Part shown: piece by piece, positions 18,700 through 35,142 of the stretch | Layout: the number at the start of each line of letters is the position of its first letter | Numbering within the stretch: the stretch's first letter is position 1 | NCBI RefSeq assembly: GCF_002205895.1 | Contig: NZ_NJDE01000027.1 | Coordinates: forward strand, 1 to 59,130 | DNA: 59,130 bases | Direction: 5' to 3' | Source: Saccharibacillus sp. O23 | GTDB taxonomy: Bacteria; Bacillota; Bacilli; Paenibacillales; Paenibacillaceae | Notes under the pieces: model-generated | What the model was told of the DNA's origin: nothing | Database searches by the model: none | What the model saw: the letters and a program-made list of their open reading frames with translations, nothing else | Made by a program: the position numbers and the translations under genes

Positions 18700-19125
18700 A
18701 TGGCAAAGAAAGTCATTAAAATGGTGAAACTTCAAATTCCTGCTGGCAAAGCGAACCCTGCGCCACCGGTAGGTCCGGCACTGGGTCAAGCAGGCGTGAA
18801 CATCATGGCATTCTGCAAAGAGTTCAACGCTCGCACAGCGGATCAAGCAGGTCTGATCATTCCGGTCGAGATCTCCGTATTTGAAGACCGTTCGTTTACT
18901 TTCATCACGAAAACTCCGCCGGCTGCAGTTCTGCTGCGCGTCGCTGCGAAGATCGAGAAAGGTTCGGGCGAACCGAACAAAAAGAAAGTCGCAACGGTAA
19001 ACCGCGATACTGTTCGTCAGATCGCTGAACAAAAAATGCCTGACCTGAACGCGGCGAACGTCGAGTCCGCTATGCGCATGGTCGAAGGTACTGCCCGCAG
19101 CATGGGCATCACGATCCAAGACTAA
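18700..19125 (+). CDS. rplK: 50S ribosomal protein L11
   Basis: A 141-residue stalk-base protein that binds the thiostrepton loop of 23S rRNA and is needed for RelA-type stringent activation. The N-terminal proline-rich [16 protein letters not shown] segment (about 20-35), the thiostrepton and micrococcin contact region, matches consensus. AAGGAGGTG precedes the start. First of the L11-L1 pair; a candidate L1-binding hairpin lies between the two genes. Confidence 0.97.
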   Translation: MAKKVIKMVKLQIPAGKANPAPPVGPALGQAGVNIMAFCKEFNARTADQAGLIIPVEISVFEDRSFTFITKTPPAAVLLRVAAKIEKGSGEPNKKKVATVNRDTVRQIAEQKMPDLNAANVESAMRMVEGTARSMGITIQD

Positions 19126-19173
19126 TTCTTGCGATTCGTTCCAAAGCCGAGCCTCATAGGCAGTGCGGCATAC

Positions 19174-19199
19174 GTGGGAGGGTTACCCGCTAACACCAC
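19174..19199 (+). promoter_or_regulatory. Candidate L1-binding hairpin in the rplK-rplA gap
   Basis: GTGG (19174-19177) pairs with CCAC (19196-19199), and inside it GGG pairs with CCC around TTA, leaving an asymmetric internal loop with GA on the 5' side. It ends just before the rplA ribosome binding site (AAGGAGG, 19201-19207). L1 represses its own operon through a similar loop in many bacteria; that role here is inference from place and shape. Confidence 0.5.
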
Positions 19200-19216
19200 A
19201 AAGGAGGAATACACAC

Positions 19217-19909
19217 ATGGCTAAACACGGTAAGAAATACGTAGAAGCTGCCAAGCTGATCGACAGCGAAGCAACTTACGAACCAACCGAAGCCGTAGGT
19301 CTCGTCAAAAAGACGGCAACCGCTAAATTCGACGAAACCGTCGAAGCAGCAGTACGTCTGGGCGTAGACCCGCGTAAACAAGACCAAGCCGTTCGCGGCG
19401 TCGTTGTCCTGCCACACGGCACAGGCAAAACGCAACGCGTACTGGTATTTGCGAAAGGCGATAAAGCGAAGGAAGCGGAAGCTGCCGGAGCGGACTTCGT
19501 AGGCGATCAGGACATGATCAACAAGATCCAACAAGGTTGGTTCGAGTTCGACGTCTGCGTAGCAACGCCTGACATGATGAGCGAAGTCGGTAAACTGGGT
19601 CGTCTGCTCGGCGGTAAAGGCCTCATGCCTAACCCTAAAGCAGGTACAGTTACTTTCGACGTTACCAAAGCCGTTCAAGAAATCAAGGCTGGTAAAATCG
19701 AATACCGTCTGGACAAAGCAGGCCAAATCCATGCACCGATCGGCAAAGCGTCGTTCAGTGAGGATCAGTTGAACGAAAACCTGAAAGCACTGATGGACGC
19801 GCTGAACCGCGCTAAACCGGCTGCCGCTAAGGGCGTTTACCTGAAAGGCGTAGCTGTGTCCGCAACGATGGGACCGAGCATTCGCGTTAACACAGCCGCT
19901 TACAGATAA
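19217..19909 (+). CDS. rplA: 50S ribosomal protein L1
   Basis: A 230-residue protein forming the mobile L1 stalk that moves the E-site tRNA out. Begins [14 protein letters not shown] and includes the conserved [20 protein letters not shown] segment near 128. ATG 19217 follows AAGGAGG; an upstream extension of the frame to 19163 covers the regulatory hairpin and is not coding. Also a likely translational repressor of rplK-rplA. Confidence 0.97.
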   Translation: MAKHGKKYVEAAKLIDSEATYEPTEAVGLVKKTATAKFDETVEAAVRLGVDPRKQDQAVRGVVVLPHGTGKTQRVLVFAKGDKAKEAEAAGADFVGDQDMINKIQQGWFEFDVCVATPDMMSEVGKLGRLLGGKGLMPNPKAGTVTFDVTKAVQEIKAGKIEYRLDKAGQIHAPIGKASFSEDQLNENLKALMDALNRAKPAAAKGVYLKGVAVSATMGPSIRVNTAAYR

Positions 19910-19916
19910 AAAAGTG

Positions 19917-19945
19917 TTGACTTCGGTCGACTCTTTCGATAAACT
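19917..19945 (+). promoter_or_regulatory. Putative promoter of rplJ-rplL
   Basis: TTGACT (19917-19922), 17-base spacer and TAAACT (19940-19945), starting right after the rplA stop codon. It would drive the leader described next. A GATAAA overlapping the -10 at shorter spacing is an alternative. Confidence 0.65.
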
Positions 19946-19949
19946 GTAG

Positions 19950-20078
19950 AAGCTGTTTCATTCCGTTCTTACAGAACGGTCTGCTAAATTTGAATATGCT
20001 TACCGTAGACAGTAGGTGCCCTCGGGCTTAATTTCCTACCGAGGTGTCGTGATAGAATTTCAGCTTCGCTGATTCGTC
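19950..20078 (+). ncRNA. L10 leader (L10-L12 autoregulatory RNA)
   Basis: The 303-base gap between rplA and rplJ contains the sequence ACCGTAGACAGTAGGTGCC (20002-20020) and TTCCTACCGAGGTG (20033-20046), which pair as GTAGG/CCTAC and match the conserved part of the Bacillota L10 leader. The L10(L12)4 complex binds this RNA. An intrinsic terminator follows at 20079, giving transcription attenuation when L10/L12 is in excess. Confidence 0.85.
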
Positions 20079-20107
20079 AAGCCTTCGTCTTCTGCGGAGG
20101 CTTTTCT
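20079..20107 (+). terminator. Attenuator of the rplJ-rplL operon
   Basis: AAGCCTTCG (20079-20087) pairs with CGGAGGCTT (20095-20103), 9 base pairs with one T-G, then TTTTCTT. It lies between the L10 leader and rplJ, so read-through is needed for L10 and L12 synthesis. Confidence 0.85.
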
Positions 20108-20212
20108 TATTGCCTGCGCTGCGTCGCAAGACGCATCATTACAAGGCGAACGACCGGGCGGCCCGCTGCGGCGCATCCGGACTTCGCTTGAATTCAACAG
20201 GAGGTGTACGAT

Positions 20213-20719
20213 TTGGCTAACGCAAAAGTAATCACTGCTAAAGAAGCAGCGGTAAACGAAATCGCCGGCAAATTGCGCGAAAGCGTAACGACCGTCGTTG
20301 TCGATTATCGCGGCCTGAACGTAGCTCAAGTTACCGAGCTGCGCAAACAGCTGCGCGAAGCGGGCATCGAGTTCCAAGTGTTGAAAAACACTCTGGTACG
20401 CCGCGCGACTGCAGCTGCCGAACTGAGCGATCTTGACGCGGTTCTGACCGGCCCGACAGCAATTGCTTTCGGTACGGAAGACGCTGTAGCGCCTGCTAAA
20501 ATCCTGAACGACTTCGCGAAAACGAATGACGCTCTGGAACTGAAAGGCGGCGTGGTCGAAGGACGCGTAGTAAGTGCCGACGAACTGAAAGCACTGGCTT
20601 CCCTGCCTTCCCGCGAAGGTTTGCTGTCCATGCTCCTCAGCGTGCTTCAAGCACCGGTGCGCAACTTCGCACTGGCTGTCAAAGCCGTTGCGGACAAAGA
20701 CGAGCAACAATCTGCTTAA
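20213..20719 (+). CDS. rplJ: 50S ribosomal protein L10
   Basis: A 168-residue protein that anchors L12 dimers at the ribosomal stalk. The N-terminal rRNA-binding domain includes [21 protein letters not shown] (about 25-45); the C-terminal helix (residues 135-160) is the L12 docking site. The start is a TTG at 20213, six bases after AGGAGGTG; the GTG at 20204 lies inside that site and is rejected. Preceded by the L10 leader and attenuator. Confidence 0.93.
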   Translation: MANAKVITAKEAAVNEIAGKLRESVTTVVVDYRGLNVAQVTELRKQLREAGIEFQVLKNTLVRRATAAAELSDLDAVLTGPTAIAFGTEDAVAPAKILNDFAKTNDALELKGGVVEGRVVSADELKALASLPSREGLLSMLLSVLQAPVRNFALAVKAVADKDEQQSA

Positions 20720-20735
20720 GATCGCTTAGCGATCT
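20719..20735 (+). repeat. Inverted repeat in the rplJ-rplL gap
   Basis: AGATCGC, TTA, GCGATCT is a perfect 7-base-pair hairpin beginning at the rplJ stop codon. There is no T-run, so it is not a terminator; it could be an mRNA processing or stability element that helps give more L12 than L10. Confidence 0.5.
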
Positions 20736-20815
20736 CATGCAAAATGCATCATCCCGTTTCACAAAATCGACAGCCTTAACCGGCTGATCCCACATACCCA
20801 AATGGAGGTTCAATC

Positions 20816-21178
20816 ATGAGCAACGAGCAAATCCTTGAAGCCATCAAAGGCATGACTGTACTGGAACTGAACGACCTGGTTAAAGCAATCGAAGAAGAAT
20901 TCGGCGTAACTGCAGCAGCTCCGGTAGCAGCAGTAGGCGGCGGCGCAGCAGCAGCTGAAGCTGAGCAAACTGAATTCGACGTTATCCTGACAAGCGCTGG
21001 CGCTTCGAAGATCAACGTAATCAAAGTCGTTCGCGAAATCACAGGTCTGGGCCTGAAAGAAGCGAAAGAAGTTGTAGACAACGCTCCAAAAGCAATCAAA
21101 GAAAAAACTTCCAAAGAAGACGCAGAAGCGGTTAAAGCTAAGCTTGAAGAAGCTGGCGCTTCCGTAGAAGTGAAGTAA
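20816..21178 (+). CDS. rplL: 50S ribosomal protein L7/L12
   Basis: A 120-residue stalk protein present in several copies per ribosome; it recruits EF-Tu, EF-G and other GTPases. An N-terminal dimerisation helix (about 1-30), an alanine/glycine-rich hinge (about 38-53) and a C-terminal domain with the factor-binding KTEFD-like and [12 protein letters not shown] segments are all visible. AATGGAGG precedes ATG 20816. Codon use is very biased, as expected for a highly expressed gene. Confidence 0.97.
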   Translation: MSNEQILEAIKGMTVLELNDLVKAIEEEFGVTAAAPVAAVGGGAAAAEAEQTEFDVILTSAGASKINVIKVVREITGLGLKEAKEVVDNAPKAIKEKTSKEDAEAVKAKLEEAGASVEVK

Positions 21179-21205
21179 TTCTTCTTTAAATAAGCTTTAC
21201 ACAGG

Positions 21206-21245
21206 CAGACCCTCGAAGTTATCCTGCTTCGGGGGTCTGTTCTCG
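21206..21245 (+). terminator. Terminator-like hairpin after rplL
   Basis: CAGACCCTCGAAG (21206-21218) pairs over 13 bases with CTTCGGGGGTCTG (21227-21239), one G-T pair, followed by a weak TTCTCGTATTT tail. The poor T-run suggests partial termination before the methyltransferase gene and rpoB. Confidence 0.7.
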
Positions 21246-21295
21246 TATTTGACCGTGAGCGGGACTTGGATCAACGGCAGAAGGGATTGAAGCGG

Positions 21296-21895
21296 ATGTC
21301 GGATCATTATTATTCCAATCGTCCTTCCGCGGCGCATGACCGTAGGACGATCGAAGACGAACTGCGCGGCCGCAAGGTGCGTCTCGTTACCGATGCGGGC
21401 GTCTTTTCCAAAGGCGGGCTGGATTACGGAAGTCGGGTGCTGATCGACGCGCTGGATATTCCGGTCGGTGCTTCCGTTCTCGACGTAGGCTGCGGTTACG
21501 GGCCGATCGGCATTGCCGCCGGCATTTTGGGCGCAGGAAAAGTCACCATGTTGGACGTGAACGAAAGAGCGGTCGAATTGGCGCGCGAGAATGCGGCAGC
21601 CAACGGGATCGCGCAGGCCAAAGCGATGCAAAGCGATCTGCTCGAAGCGGTGTCGGAAGAGCGTTTCGACGTGATCATTACCAATCCGCCGATCCGCGCC
21701 GGCAAAGAAACGGTACATCGGCTGTTCGAACAGGCGAGCGAACGTTTGAACTCCGGGGGTTCGTTGTGGATCGTGATTCAAAAGAAACAAGGCGCACCGT
21801 CGGCGAAAGCCAAATTGGAAACCTTGTTCGAACGGGTAGAAGAGGTTACGAAAGATAAAGGTTACCGAATCTATCAAGCGATCAAAGGGAATTGA
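21296..21895 (+). CDS. RsmC-like class I SAM-dependent methyltransferase (YbxB type)
   Basis: A 199-residue protein whose fold is the small-subunit rRNA G-N2 methyltransferase family. Motif I is VLDVGCGYGPIGIAAG (about residues 62-77) and the catalytic NPP motif is in VIITNPPIRAG (about 126-136). The place between rplL and rpoB is that of B. subtilis ybxB, and length agrees. The exact rRNA or other substrate is not known to me. ATG 21296 is preferred to GTG or earlier starts because the homologous part begins there, but the ribosome binding site (GGGATTG) is weak. Confidence 0.85.
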   Translation: MSDHYYSNRPSAAHDRRTIEDELRGRKVRLVTDAGVFSKGGLDYGSRVLIDALDIPVGASVLDVGCGYGPIGIAAGILGAGKVTMLDVNERAVELARENAAANGIAQAKAMQSDLLEAVSEERFDVIITNPPIRAGKETVHRLFEQASERLNSGGSLWIVIQKKQGAPSAKAKLETLFERVEEVTKDKGYRIYQAIKGN

Positions 21896-22347
21896 GCGGG
21901 TTTGCCAAACTTCTTCGAGGGAAAAACGGAGAAGGGGTTGACCTGGCAGCAAGGCCGTGTTATAGTTGTAAAATGTCAGTATAGAATGCCCTACGTGGCT
22001 TTACCATATTAAAATGTTGAGAGGCTCCGCAAAACAGCAAAGGAAGCGCGGTTTTGTTTGGGGCTTACTATTTTGATGTGAGAAGGCAAGTCCGCGGGTA
22101 TTTTTGACGGCAACAATGAAAGATATGCAGCGACGTTTCATTACATGTTTCGATTCATCATTGATCCGGCCATGCGACGCTCTTTTTTCGAATCATACTC
22201 GATAAGGGCTTTTCTGCATGTAAGGGACGTGCCCGTCTTGGTCTCATTATACGTGATTCTGACGAAGGGCCGCAACGGAATTTTTAAACTCGGCATTTTC
22301 ATCCAAAAAGTGCCTAAAGTTGAGTAGACATTGAGGGGTGAGTATAG
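21896..22347 (+). other. Long rpoB leader region
   Basis: A 452-base gap with no convincing gene; a 60-codon frame at 22145-22327 has no ribosome binding site. It contains a strong promoter at 21938-21966 and therefore a leader of about 375 bases. A stem CAAAAC (22030-22035) with GTTTTG (22051-22056) is visible without a T-run, so it is not a terminator. The purpose of the long leader is not evident from sequence. Confidence 0.7.
21938..21966 (+). promoter_or_regulatory. Promoter of rpoB-rpoC
   Basis: TTGACC (21938-21943), 17-base spacer, TATAGT (21961-21966). Both hexamers are one base from consensus. Confidence 0.88.
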
Positions 22348-25899
<3,552 letters not shown>

Positions 25900-25939
25900 G
25901 AGTCAAAAATCAGGAACCGCATATAGGGAGGGTTGCTCC

Positions 25940-29554
<3,615 letters not shown>

Positions 29555-29575
29555 CGCTCAGTTTGGCAATCGGAA

Positions 29576-29615
29576 TCGGGGCGGAAGAAAGGAGGAATCT
29601 TTTCCGAAGCCCCGA
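29576..29615 (+). repeat. Hairpin between rpoC and ybxF
   Basis: TCGGGGC (29576-29582) pairs with GCCCCGA (29609-29615), with a further GGAA/TTCC inner pairing. The loop contains AAGGAGGAA, a perfect Shine-Dalgarno without a following gene. No T-run, so termination would be inefficient; could be an RNA processing site. Confidence 0.55.
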
Positions 29616-29625
29616 CATTCTGTGC

Positions 29626-29655
29626 TTGACATACCTCTCTGCCAGGTGCTAATAT
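29626..29655 (+). promoter_or_regulatory. Promoter of ybxF and the str operon
   Basis: A perfect TTGACA (29626-29631), 18-base spacer and TAATAT (29650-29655) preceded by TGC (extended -10). Confidence 0.85.
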
Positions 29656-29709
29656 AGCAAAGGTGCGTGAGCGGGTAGTGATAATCCTGTCTTTTGGAGG
29701 ATATGCCGA

Positions 29710-29958
29710 ATGTCTAATGATAAAGGACTTCAGGATGCACACGTCAAAATCGGTACCAAGCAAACCGTGCGAGCGGTGGAACTTGGATTAGCTTCCGAAG
29801 TATATGTAGCCATGGATGCGGACCAGCGGATGATCGCCAAGATCACATCGCTGTGCGGCAAGTCCGGCGTCAAGTTGACCGAAGTGGAGACCATGCGCAT
29901 GCTGGGCAAAGCTTGCGGCATTGAAGTCGGGGCGGCGATGGCTGCGGTGCTGAAATGA
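29710..29958 (+). CDS. L7Ae-family kink-turn RNA-binding protein (YbxF)
   Basis: An 82-residue protein with the L7Ae/L30e fold (VRAVELGLASEVYVAMDAD near 20, GIEVGAAMAAV at the end). YbxF of B. subtilis binds kink-turn RNA and associates with ribosomes in a growth-phase dependent way. It occupies the conserved position between rpoC and rpsL. TTTTGGAGGAT precedes the ATG. What RNA it binds here is not known; structured leaders are plentiful in the surrounding operons. Confidence 0.88.
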   Translation: MSNDKGLQDAHVKIGTKQTVRAVELGLASEVYVAMDADQRMIAKITSLCGKSGVKLTEVETMRMLGKACGIEVGAAMAAVLK

Positions 29959-29981
29959 GAAAGTCATAACCTTGTGAGAAC

Positions 29982-30020
29982 GTTTTTGTTTCAGGGGCGT
30001 CAAGCGCTTGGGGCAAAAAC
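29982..30020 (+). repeat. Hairpin between ybxF and rpsL
   Basis: GTTTTTG (29982-29988) pairs with CAAAAAC (30014-30020) around a 25-base loop that can form GCG/CGC inside. The 160-base gap has no other gene. Position after an RNA-binding protein gene and before rpsL suggests a leader element; the role is not known. Confidence 0.45.
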
Positions 30021-30119
30021 TTTCATTTGTTCTTTTATGAACCACCTGGGTCTGTGGACTTGAGGAAGCCGGTTTGTAACAAGGATGTTTACCAATATGG
30101 GAAGGGGGTGGCAATGACA

Positions 30120-30542
30120 ATGCCAACTATTAACCAACTCGTCCGCAAAGGACGTCAAGCGAAAGTCGTGAAGTCGAAATCCCCAGCACTGCAAAAGGGT
30201 TTCAACGCACTGAAACGTGAAGAAACAAACCTGAGCGCCCCGCAAAAACGCGGTGTCTGCACTCGTGTAGGTACGATGACTCCACGTAAACCGAACTCCG
30301 CGCTTCGTAAGTATGCCCGTGTTCGTTTGACGAACCGTATCGAGGTGACTGCTTACATTCCGGGTATCGGACACAACCTGCAAGAACACAGCGTCGTGCT
30401 GGTTCGCGGAGGTCGCGTAAAGGACTTGGCGGGTGTACGTTACCACATCGTTCGCGGTGCTCTTGACACTGCAGGCGTAAACGGACGTATGCAAGCCCGT
30501 TCGAAATACGGCGCTAAGCGTCCGAAAGAAAAGAAAAACTAA
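30120..30542 (+). CDS. rpsL: 30S ribosomal protein S12
   Basis: A 140-residue decoding-centre protein. [12 protein letters not shown] is the normal start; ATG 30120 is well spaced from AAGGGGGTG (30102-30110), better than ATG 30114. Sequence is typical except at two places that are almost invariant: residue 56 is arginine in [11 protein letters not shown] (lysine 42 in E. coli numbering, codon CGT at 30285) and residue 104 is alanine in [10 protein letters not shown] (proline 90 in E. coli, codon GCG at 30429). Both sites are known to affect streptomycin response and decoding accuracy. First gene of rpsL-rpsG-fusA-tuf. Confidence 0.96.
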   Translation: MPTINQLVRKGRQAKVVKSKSPALQKGFNALKREETNLSAPQKRGVCTRVGTMTPRKPNSALRKYARVRLTNRIEVTAYIPGIGHNLQEHSVVLVRGGRVKDLAGVRYHIVRGALDTAGVNGRMQARSKYGAKRPKEKKN

Positions 30543-30594
30543 TTTCAATTTGAGCGCTTAAGAGCGTTCAATTATCGGAGAAAGGGGGATATCC

Positions 30595-31065
30595 ATGCCA
30601 CGCAAAGGTCCAGTTACCAAAAGAGACGTACTGCCGGATCCGGTGTACAACAGCAAACTGGTTACTCGTCTGATCAACCGCATCATGATCGACGGTAAAC
30701 GCGGTGTAGCTCAAAACATCCTTTACAACTCGTTCAAATTGATTCAAGAACGTACGGGCAACGACCCGATGGAAGTCTTTGAAGCTGCAATCAAAAACAT
30801 CATGCCGGTTCTGGAAGTTAAAGCTCGCCGTGTAGGCGGCGCGAACTACCAAGTACCGATCGAAGTTAAGCCAGAAAGACGGACGGCTCTCGGTCTCCGT
30901 TGGCTCGTCAACTACTCCCGCAACCGCGGCGAGAAGACGATGGAAGAGCGTCTGGCGGCTGAAATCATCGATGCATCGAACAACACAGGCGCATCCGTGA
31001 AGAAACGCGAAGACACGCACAAAATGGCTGAAGCGAACAAAGCGTTCGCTCACTACCGCTGGTAG
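30595..31065 (+). CDS. rpsG: 30S ribosomal protein S7
   Basis: A 156-residue primary binding protein of the 16S 3' domain that lines the E site. Begins [23 protein letters not shown] and contains [19 protein letters not shown] (about 78-96), the conserved RNA-binding beta hairpin. GAAAGGGGGAT precedes ATG 30595. In E. coli S7 represses this operon; no clear equivalent target is visible in the 52-base gap to rpsL here. Confidence 0.97.
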   Translation: MPRKGPVTKRDVLPDPVYNSKLVTRLINRIMIDGKRGVAQNILYNSFKLIQERTGNDPMEVFEAAIKNIMPVLEVKARRVGGANYQVPIEVKPERRTALGLRWLVNYSRNRGEKTMEERLAAEIIDASNNTGASVKKREDTHKMAEANKAFAHYRW

Positions 31066-31114
31066 GATTTCGGCTTAGCAACCAATACAGAATTTTGAAG
31101 GGAGAATCCCATTC

Positions 31115-33193
31115 ATGGCAAGAGAGTTCTCCTTGAAAAATACACGTAACATCGGTATCATGGCGCATATCGACGCCGGTAAGACCACGACCACGGAACG
31201 GATTCTGTTCTACACAGGCATCACGCACAAAATCGGTGAAGTTCACGAAGGCGCTGCGACGATGGACTGGATGGAACAGGAGCAAGAGCGCGGAATCACG
31301 ATCACGTCCGCCGCTACGACCGCTCAATGGAAAGGTCACCGCGTCAATATCATCGATACTCCGGGACACGTCGACTTCACAGTAGAAGTCGAACGTTCCC
31401 TTCGTGTATTGGACGGGGCAGTAGGCGTATTCAGTGCCAAAGAAGGCGTCGAGCCGCAGTCGGAAACCGTATGGAGACAGGCTGACCGTTACGGCGTACC
31501 TCGGATCGCATACGTCAACAAAATGGACATCATCGGCGCGGACTTCCTTAACGTAGTCAAAGATATGGGCGAGCGTCTTCAAGCGAACTCGGTAGCGATT
31601 CAGCTTCCGATCGGCGCGGAAAACGACTTCGTCGGTATCATCGACCTGGTTGAGCAAAAAGCTCACATGTACAAAGACGATCTCGGTCAAAACATCGAAG
31701 TCGTCGACGTGCCTGAAGAGTTCAAAGCTCAGGTCGAAGAACTGCGCGGAATCCTGGTAGAGAAGGTTGCCGAGCTGGACGAAGAATTGATGATGAAATA
31801 CCTTGAAGGAGAAGAAATCTCCATCGAAGAGCTCAAAGCAGCTCTGCGTAAAGGTGTTATCGACGTTAAGATCTTCCCGGTTATCTGCGGATCTTCCTAC
31901 AAAAACAAAGGGGTTCAGCTCATGCTGGACGCCGTTATCGATTACCTGCCGGCTCCGGTAGACGTACCGGCGATCCAGGGTCACCTGGAAGACGGAGAAG
32001 AAACGGTTCGTCACTCTTCGGACGAAGAGCCGTTCTCCGCACTGGCATTCAAAATCATGACCGACCCTTACGTGGGTAAACTGACGTTCTTCCGCGTGTA
32101 CTCCGGCGTGCTTCAATCCGGTTCGTACGTGCTGAATGCAACGAAAGGCAAACGCGAACGGATCGGCCGTATCCTGCAAATGCACGCCAACAGCCGTCAA
32201 GAAATCAGCGTCGTTTACGCCGGTGATATCGCGGCAGCGGTTGGTTTGAAAGATACAGGTACAGGTGATACACTGTGTGATGAGAAGAACCCGGTTATTC
32301 TGGAATCGATGAACTTCCCTGACCCGGTTATCGAAATCGCGGTCGAGCCGAAAACCAAGGCCGACCAAGACAAGATGGGCGTGGCTCTGAGCAAGCTCAC
32401 CGAGGAAGATCCGACCCTTCGTGCGCATACGGACGAAGAAACCGGCCAGACGATTCTGGCAGGTATGGGCGAACTCCACCTTGATATCATTATCGACCGG
32501 ATGCGTCGGGAGTTTAAGGTAGAAACCAATGTGGGTAAACCGCAGGTTGCTTACCGCGAGACTTTCCGTCAACCGGCTCGCGTAGAAGGCAAATTCGTTC
32601 GTCAATCCGGCGGCCGCGGTCAATACGGTCACGTATGGGTTGAGTTCGAACCGCTGGAACCGGGTACGGGCAGCCAGTTCGAGAGCAAAGTCGTCGGCGG
32701 TTCGGTTCCTCGCGAATACATCCAGCCGGCACTTGCAGGTATCGAAGAACAAATGAAGAGCGGCGTTATCGCGGGCTTCCCGCTGGTAGACGTCAAAGCT
32801 ACGATCGTAGACGGCTCGTACCACGATGTCGACTCCAACGAAATGGCGTTCAAAATCGCCGGTTCGATGGCGCTCAAAGCAGCTAAAGACAAGTGTAAGC
32901 CTGTCCTGCTCGAGCCGATCATGAAAGTCGAAGTAACTGTCCCTGAGGAGTACATGGGCGACGTTATGGGTATGCTGAACTCCCGCCGCGGCCGTATCGA
33001 AGGTATGGATTCCCGCAGCGGTGCTCAAATCATCCGTGCGAAGGTACCTCTCTCCGAAATGTTCGGTTACTCGACGACTCTGCGTTCGGGTACGCAAGGA
33101 CGCGGCGTATTCTCGATGGAACTTTCTCACTACGAAGAAGTTCCGAAGAACATCGCCGAAGAAATCGTATCGAAAACGAAAGCAGGGGAGTAA
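31115..33193 (+). CDS. fusA: Elongation factor G
   Basis: A 692-residue translocase GTPase. G1 is [19 protein letters not shown] (about 16-34), G2 carries the [11 protein letters not shown] segment, G3 is DTPGHVDFT and G4 is NKMD; domain IV, which enters the A site, includes [15 protein letters not shown] near 489. Length is normal and there is no duplication. GAAGGGAGAA precedes the ATG. Lies between rpsG and tuf as usual. Confidence 0.98.
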   Translation: MAREFSLKNTRNIGIMAHIDAGKTTTTERILFYTGITHKIGEVHEGAATMDWMEQEQERGITITSAATTAQWKGHRVNIIDTPGHVDFTVEVERSLRVLDGAVGVFSAKEGVEPQSETVWRQADRYGVPRIAYVNKMDIIGADFLNVVKDMGERLQANSVAIQLPIGAENDFVGIIDLVEQKAHMYKDDLGQNIEVVDVPEEFKAQVEELRGILVEKVAELDEELMMKYLEGEEISIEELKAALRKGVIDVKIFPVICGSSYKNKGVQLMLDAVIDYLPAPVDVPAIQGHLEDGEETVRHSSDEEPFSALAFKIMTDPYVGKLTFFRVYSGVLQSGSYVLNATKGKRERIGRILQMHANSRQEISVVYAGDIAAAVGLKDTGTGDTLCDEKNPVILESMNFPDPVIEIAVEPKTKADQDKMGVALSKLTEEDPTLRAHTDEETGQTILAGMGELHLDIIIDRMRREFKVETNVGKPQVAYRETFRQPARVEGKFVRQSGGRGQYGHVWVEFEPLEPGTGSQFESKVVGGSVPREYIQPALAGIEEQMKSGVIAGFPLVDVKATIVDGSYHDVDSNEMAFKIAGSMALKAAKDKCKPVLLEPIMKVEVTVPEEYMGDVMGMLNSRRGRIEGMDSRSGAQIIRAKVPLSEMFGYSTTLRSGTQGRGVFSMELSHYEEVPKNIAEEIVSKTKAGE

Positions 33194-33295
33194 TCCTCGT
33201 TTTCACCGCCGGGCGAACGTTTTGTCTTGGACGAAACGCGAGCCCGGATTGATTCAAACCTATAATCTTTCTATATTAAGGAGGAACTGTTTCAA

Positions 33296-34486
33296 ATGGC
33301 AAAAGCTAAATTCGAACGTAATAAGCCGCACGTTAACATCGGCACAATCGGTCACGTCGACCATGGTAAAACGACTCTGACAGCTGCTATCACGACTGTC
33401 CTCTCCAAAACTTACGGCGGTGCTGCCGTTGCCTTCGACCAAATCGACAAGGCTCCGGAAGAAAGAGAACGCGGTATCACGATCTCGACTGCACACGTAG
33501 AATACGAGACTCCTGCTCGTCACTACGCACACGTAGACTGCCCAGGACACGCCGACTATGTTAAAAACATGATCACCGGCGCTGCCCAAATGGACGGAGC
33601 AATCCTGGTTGTATCCGCAGCTGACGGCCCTATGCCGCAAACTCGCGAACACATCCTGCTGTCCCGCCAAGTAGGCGTTCCTTACATCGTCGTATTCCTG
33701 AACAAATGCGACATGGTTGAAGACGCTGAACTGTTGGAACTGGTTGAAATGGAAGTACGCGACCTGCTGAGCGAATACGACTTCCCAGGCGACGACACTC
33801 CGATCATCCAAGGTTCCGCTCGCGAAGCGCTGCAAAACCCGGACGGCGAATGGGCTCAAAAGATCGTTGAAATGTTCAACATCATCGACGAGTACATCCC
33901 GACTCCAGAGCGCGACACTGAGAAGCCTTTCCTGATGCCAGTCGAAGACGTGTTCTCGATCACTGGCCGTGGTACGGTAGCAACTGGCCGTATCGAACGC
34001 GGTACAGTTAAAATCGGCGACGAAGTCGAAATCGTTGGTATCGCTGAAGAGTCCAAGAAATCCGTCGTTACGGGCGTAGAAATGTTCCGTAAACTGATGG
34101 ATTCCGCTCAAGCGGGCGACAACATCGGCGCATTGCTGCGCGGTGTTGACCGTACGCAAATCGAGCGTGGACAAGTTCTGTCGAAACCAGGTTCGGTTAA
34201 ACCGCACACTGAGTTCACAGCACAAATCTACGTCCTGACTAAAGAAGAAGGTGGCCGTCACAAGCCTTTCTTCACAGGATACCGTCCTCAGTTCTACTTC
34301 CGTACAACTGACGTAACGGGCATCATCAACCTGCCGGAAGGCACTGAGATGGTAATGCCGGGCGACAACATCACGGTTACTGTTCAACTGATCGCTCCGA
34401 TCGCTATCGAAGAAGGAACTAAGTTCTCCATTCGTGAAGGCGGACGTACAGTAGGCGCCGGTGCCGTAGCAACAATCCAAAAATAA
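33296..34486 (+). CDS. tuf: Elongation factor Tu
   Basis: A 396-residue GTPase delivering aminoacyl-tRNA. G1 [15 protein letters not shown] (about 19-33), G3 [13 protein letters not shown]4 NKCDMV and G5 SAREAL are present; the domain II/III residues contacting kirromycin-type drugs look ordinary. AAGGAGGAACTG precedes ATG 33296. Followed by a long terminator, so it ends the str operon transcript. Its codon use is the most biased of the window. Confidence 0.98.
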   Translation: MAKAKFERNKPHVNIGTIGHVDHGKTTLTAAITTVLSKTYGGAAVAFDQIDKAPEERERGITISTAHVEYETPARHYAHVDCPGHADYVKNMITGAAQMDGAILVVSAADGPMPQTREHILLSRQVGVPYIVVFLNKCDMVEDAELLELVEMEVRDLLSEYDFPGDDTPIIQGSAREALQNPDGEWAQKIVEMFNIIDEYIPTPERDTEKPFLMPVEDVFSITGRGTVATGRIERGTVKIGDEVEIVGIAEESKKSVVTGVEMFRKLMDSAQAGDNIGALLRGVDRTQIERGQVLSKPGSVKPHTEFTAQIYVLTKEEGGRHKPFFTGYRPQFYFRTTDVTGIINLPEGTEMVMPGDNITVTVQLIAPIAIEEGTKFSIREGGRTVGAGAVATIQK

Positions 34487-34510
34487 TAACGGTTCTTAAC
34501 CGTTAAATAG

Positions 34511-34550
34511 AGCAACAGTGTACTGGAACGAGCAACAATGTACTGTAAAC
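34511..34550 (+). repeat. 20-base imperfect tandem repeat after tuf
   Basis: Two adjacent units (34511-34530 and 34531-34550) both start AGCAACA and contain TGTACTG, identical at about 16 of 20 positions. The first unit contains an inverted CAGT-GT-ACTG. It lies directly before the tuf terminator; function unknown. Confidence 0.6.
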
Positions 34551-34607
34551 GAAAGCGCGAGGCGGGGCCATTATCCCGGAGTCGGGATAGGGCCTCGCTT
34601 TCTTTTT
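34551..34607 (+). terminator. Terminator of the str operon
   Basis: A long hairpin: GAAAGCG...AGGC (from 34551) with GCCTCGCTTTC (ending 34602), and an inner TATCCCG/CGGGATA around GAGT; one short bulge. Followed by TTTTT. It also insulates the S10 promoter 20 bases downstream. Confidence 0.88.
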
Positions 34608-34626
34608 GTGTAATTCGAAAAAAGTA

Positions 34627-34655
34627 TTGCATTGTCTCGCGATGTTCTATATAAT
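34627..34655 (+). promoter_or_regulatory. Promoter of the S10-spc-alpha superoperon
   Basis: TTGCAT (34627-34632), 17-base spacer and a perfect TATAAT (34650-34655). No other comparably good promoter was noticed until after rplQ, so it probably drives about 15 kb of genes. Confidence 0.88.
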
Positions 34656-34661
34656 AATGAA

Positions 34662-35103
<442 letters not shown>

Positions 35104-35142
35104 TACTCCTGAATAAGGACATAAATGAAAAGAGGTGTCAAC

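Noticed and set aside
22145..22327. 60-codon frame in the rpoB leader
   Set aside because: No ribosome binding site and no recognisable homology; codon use is unlike the neighbours.
29590..29604. Perfect Shine-Dalgarno AAGGAGGAA after rpoC as sign of a small gene
   Set aside because: No start codon with a usable frame follows; it lies in the loop of a hairpin.
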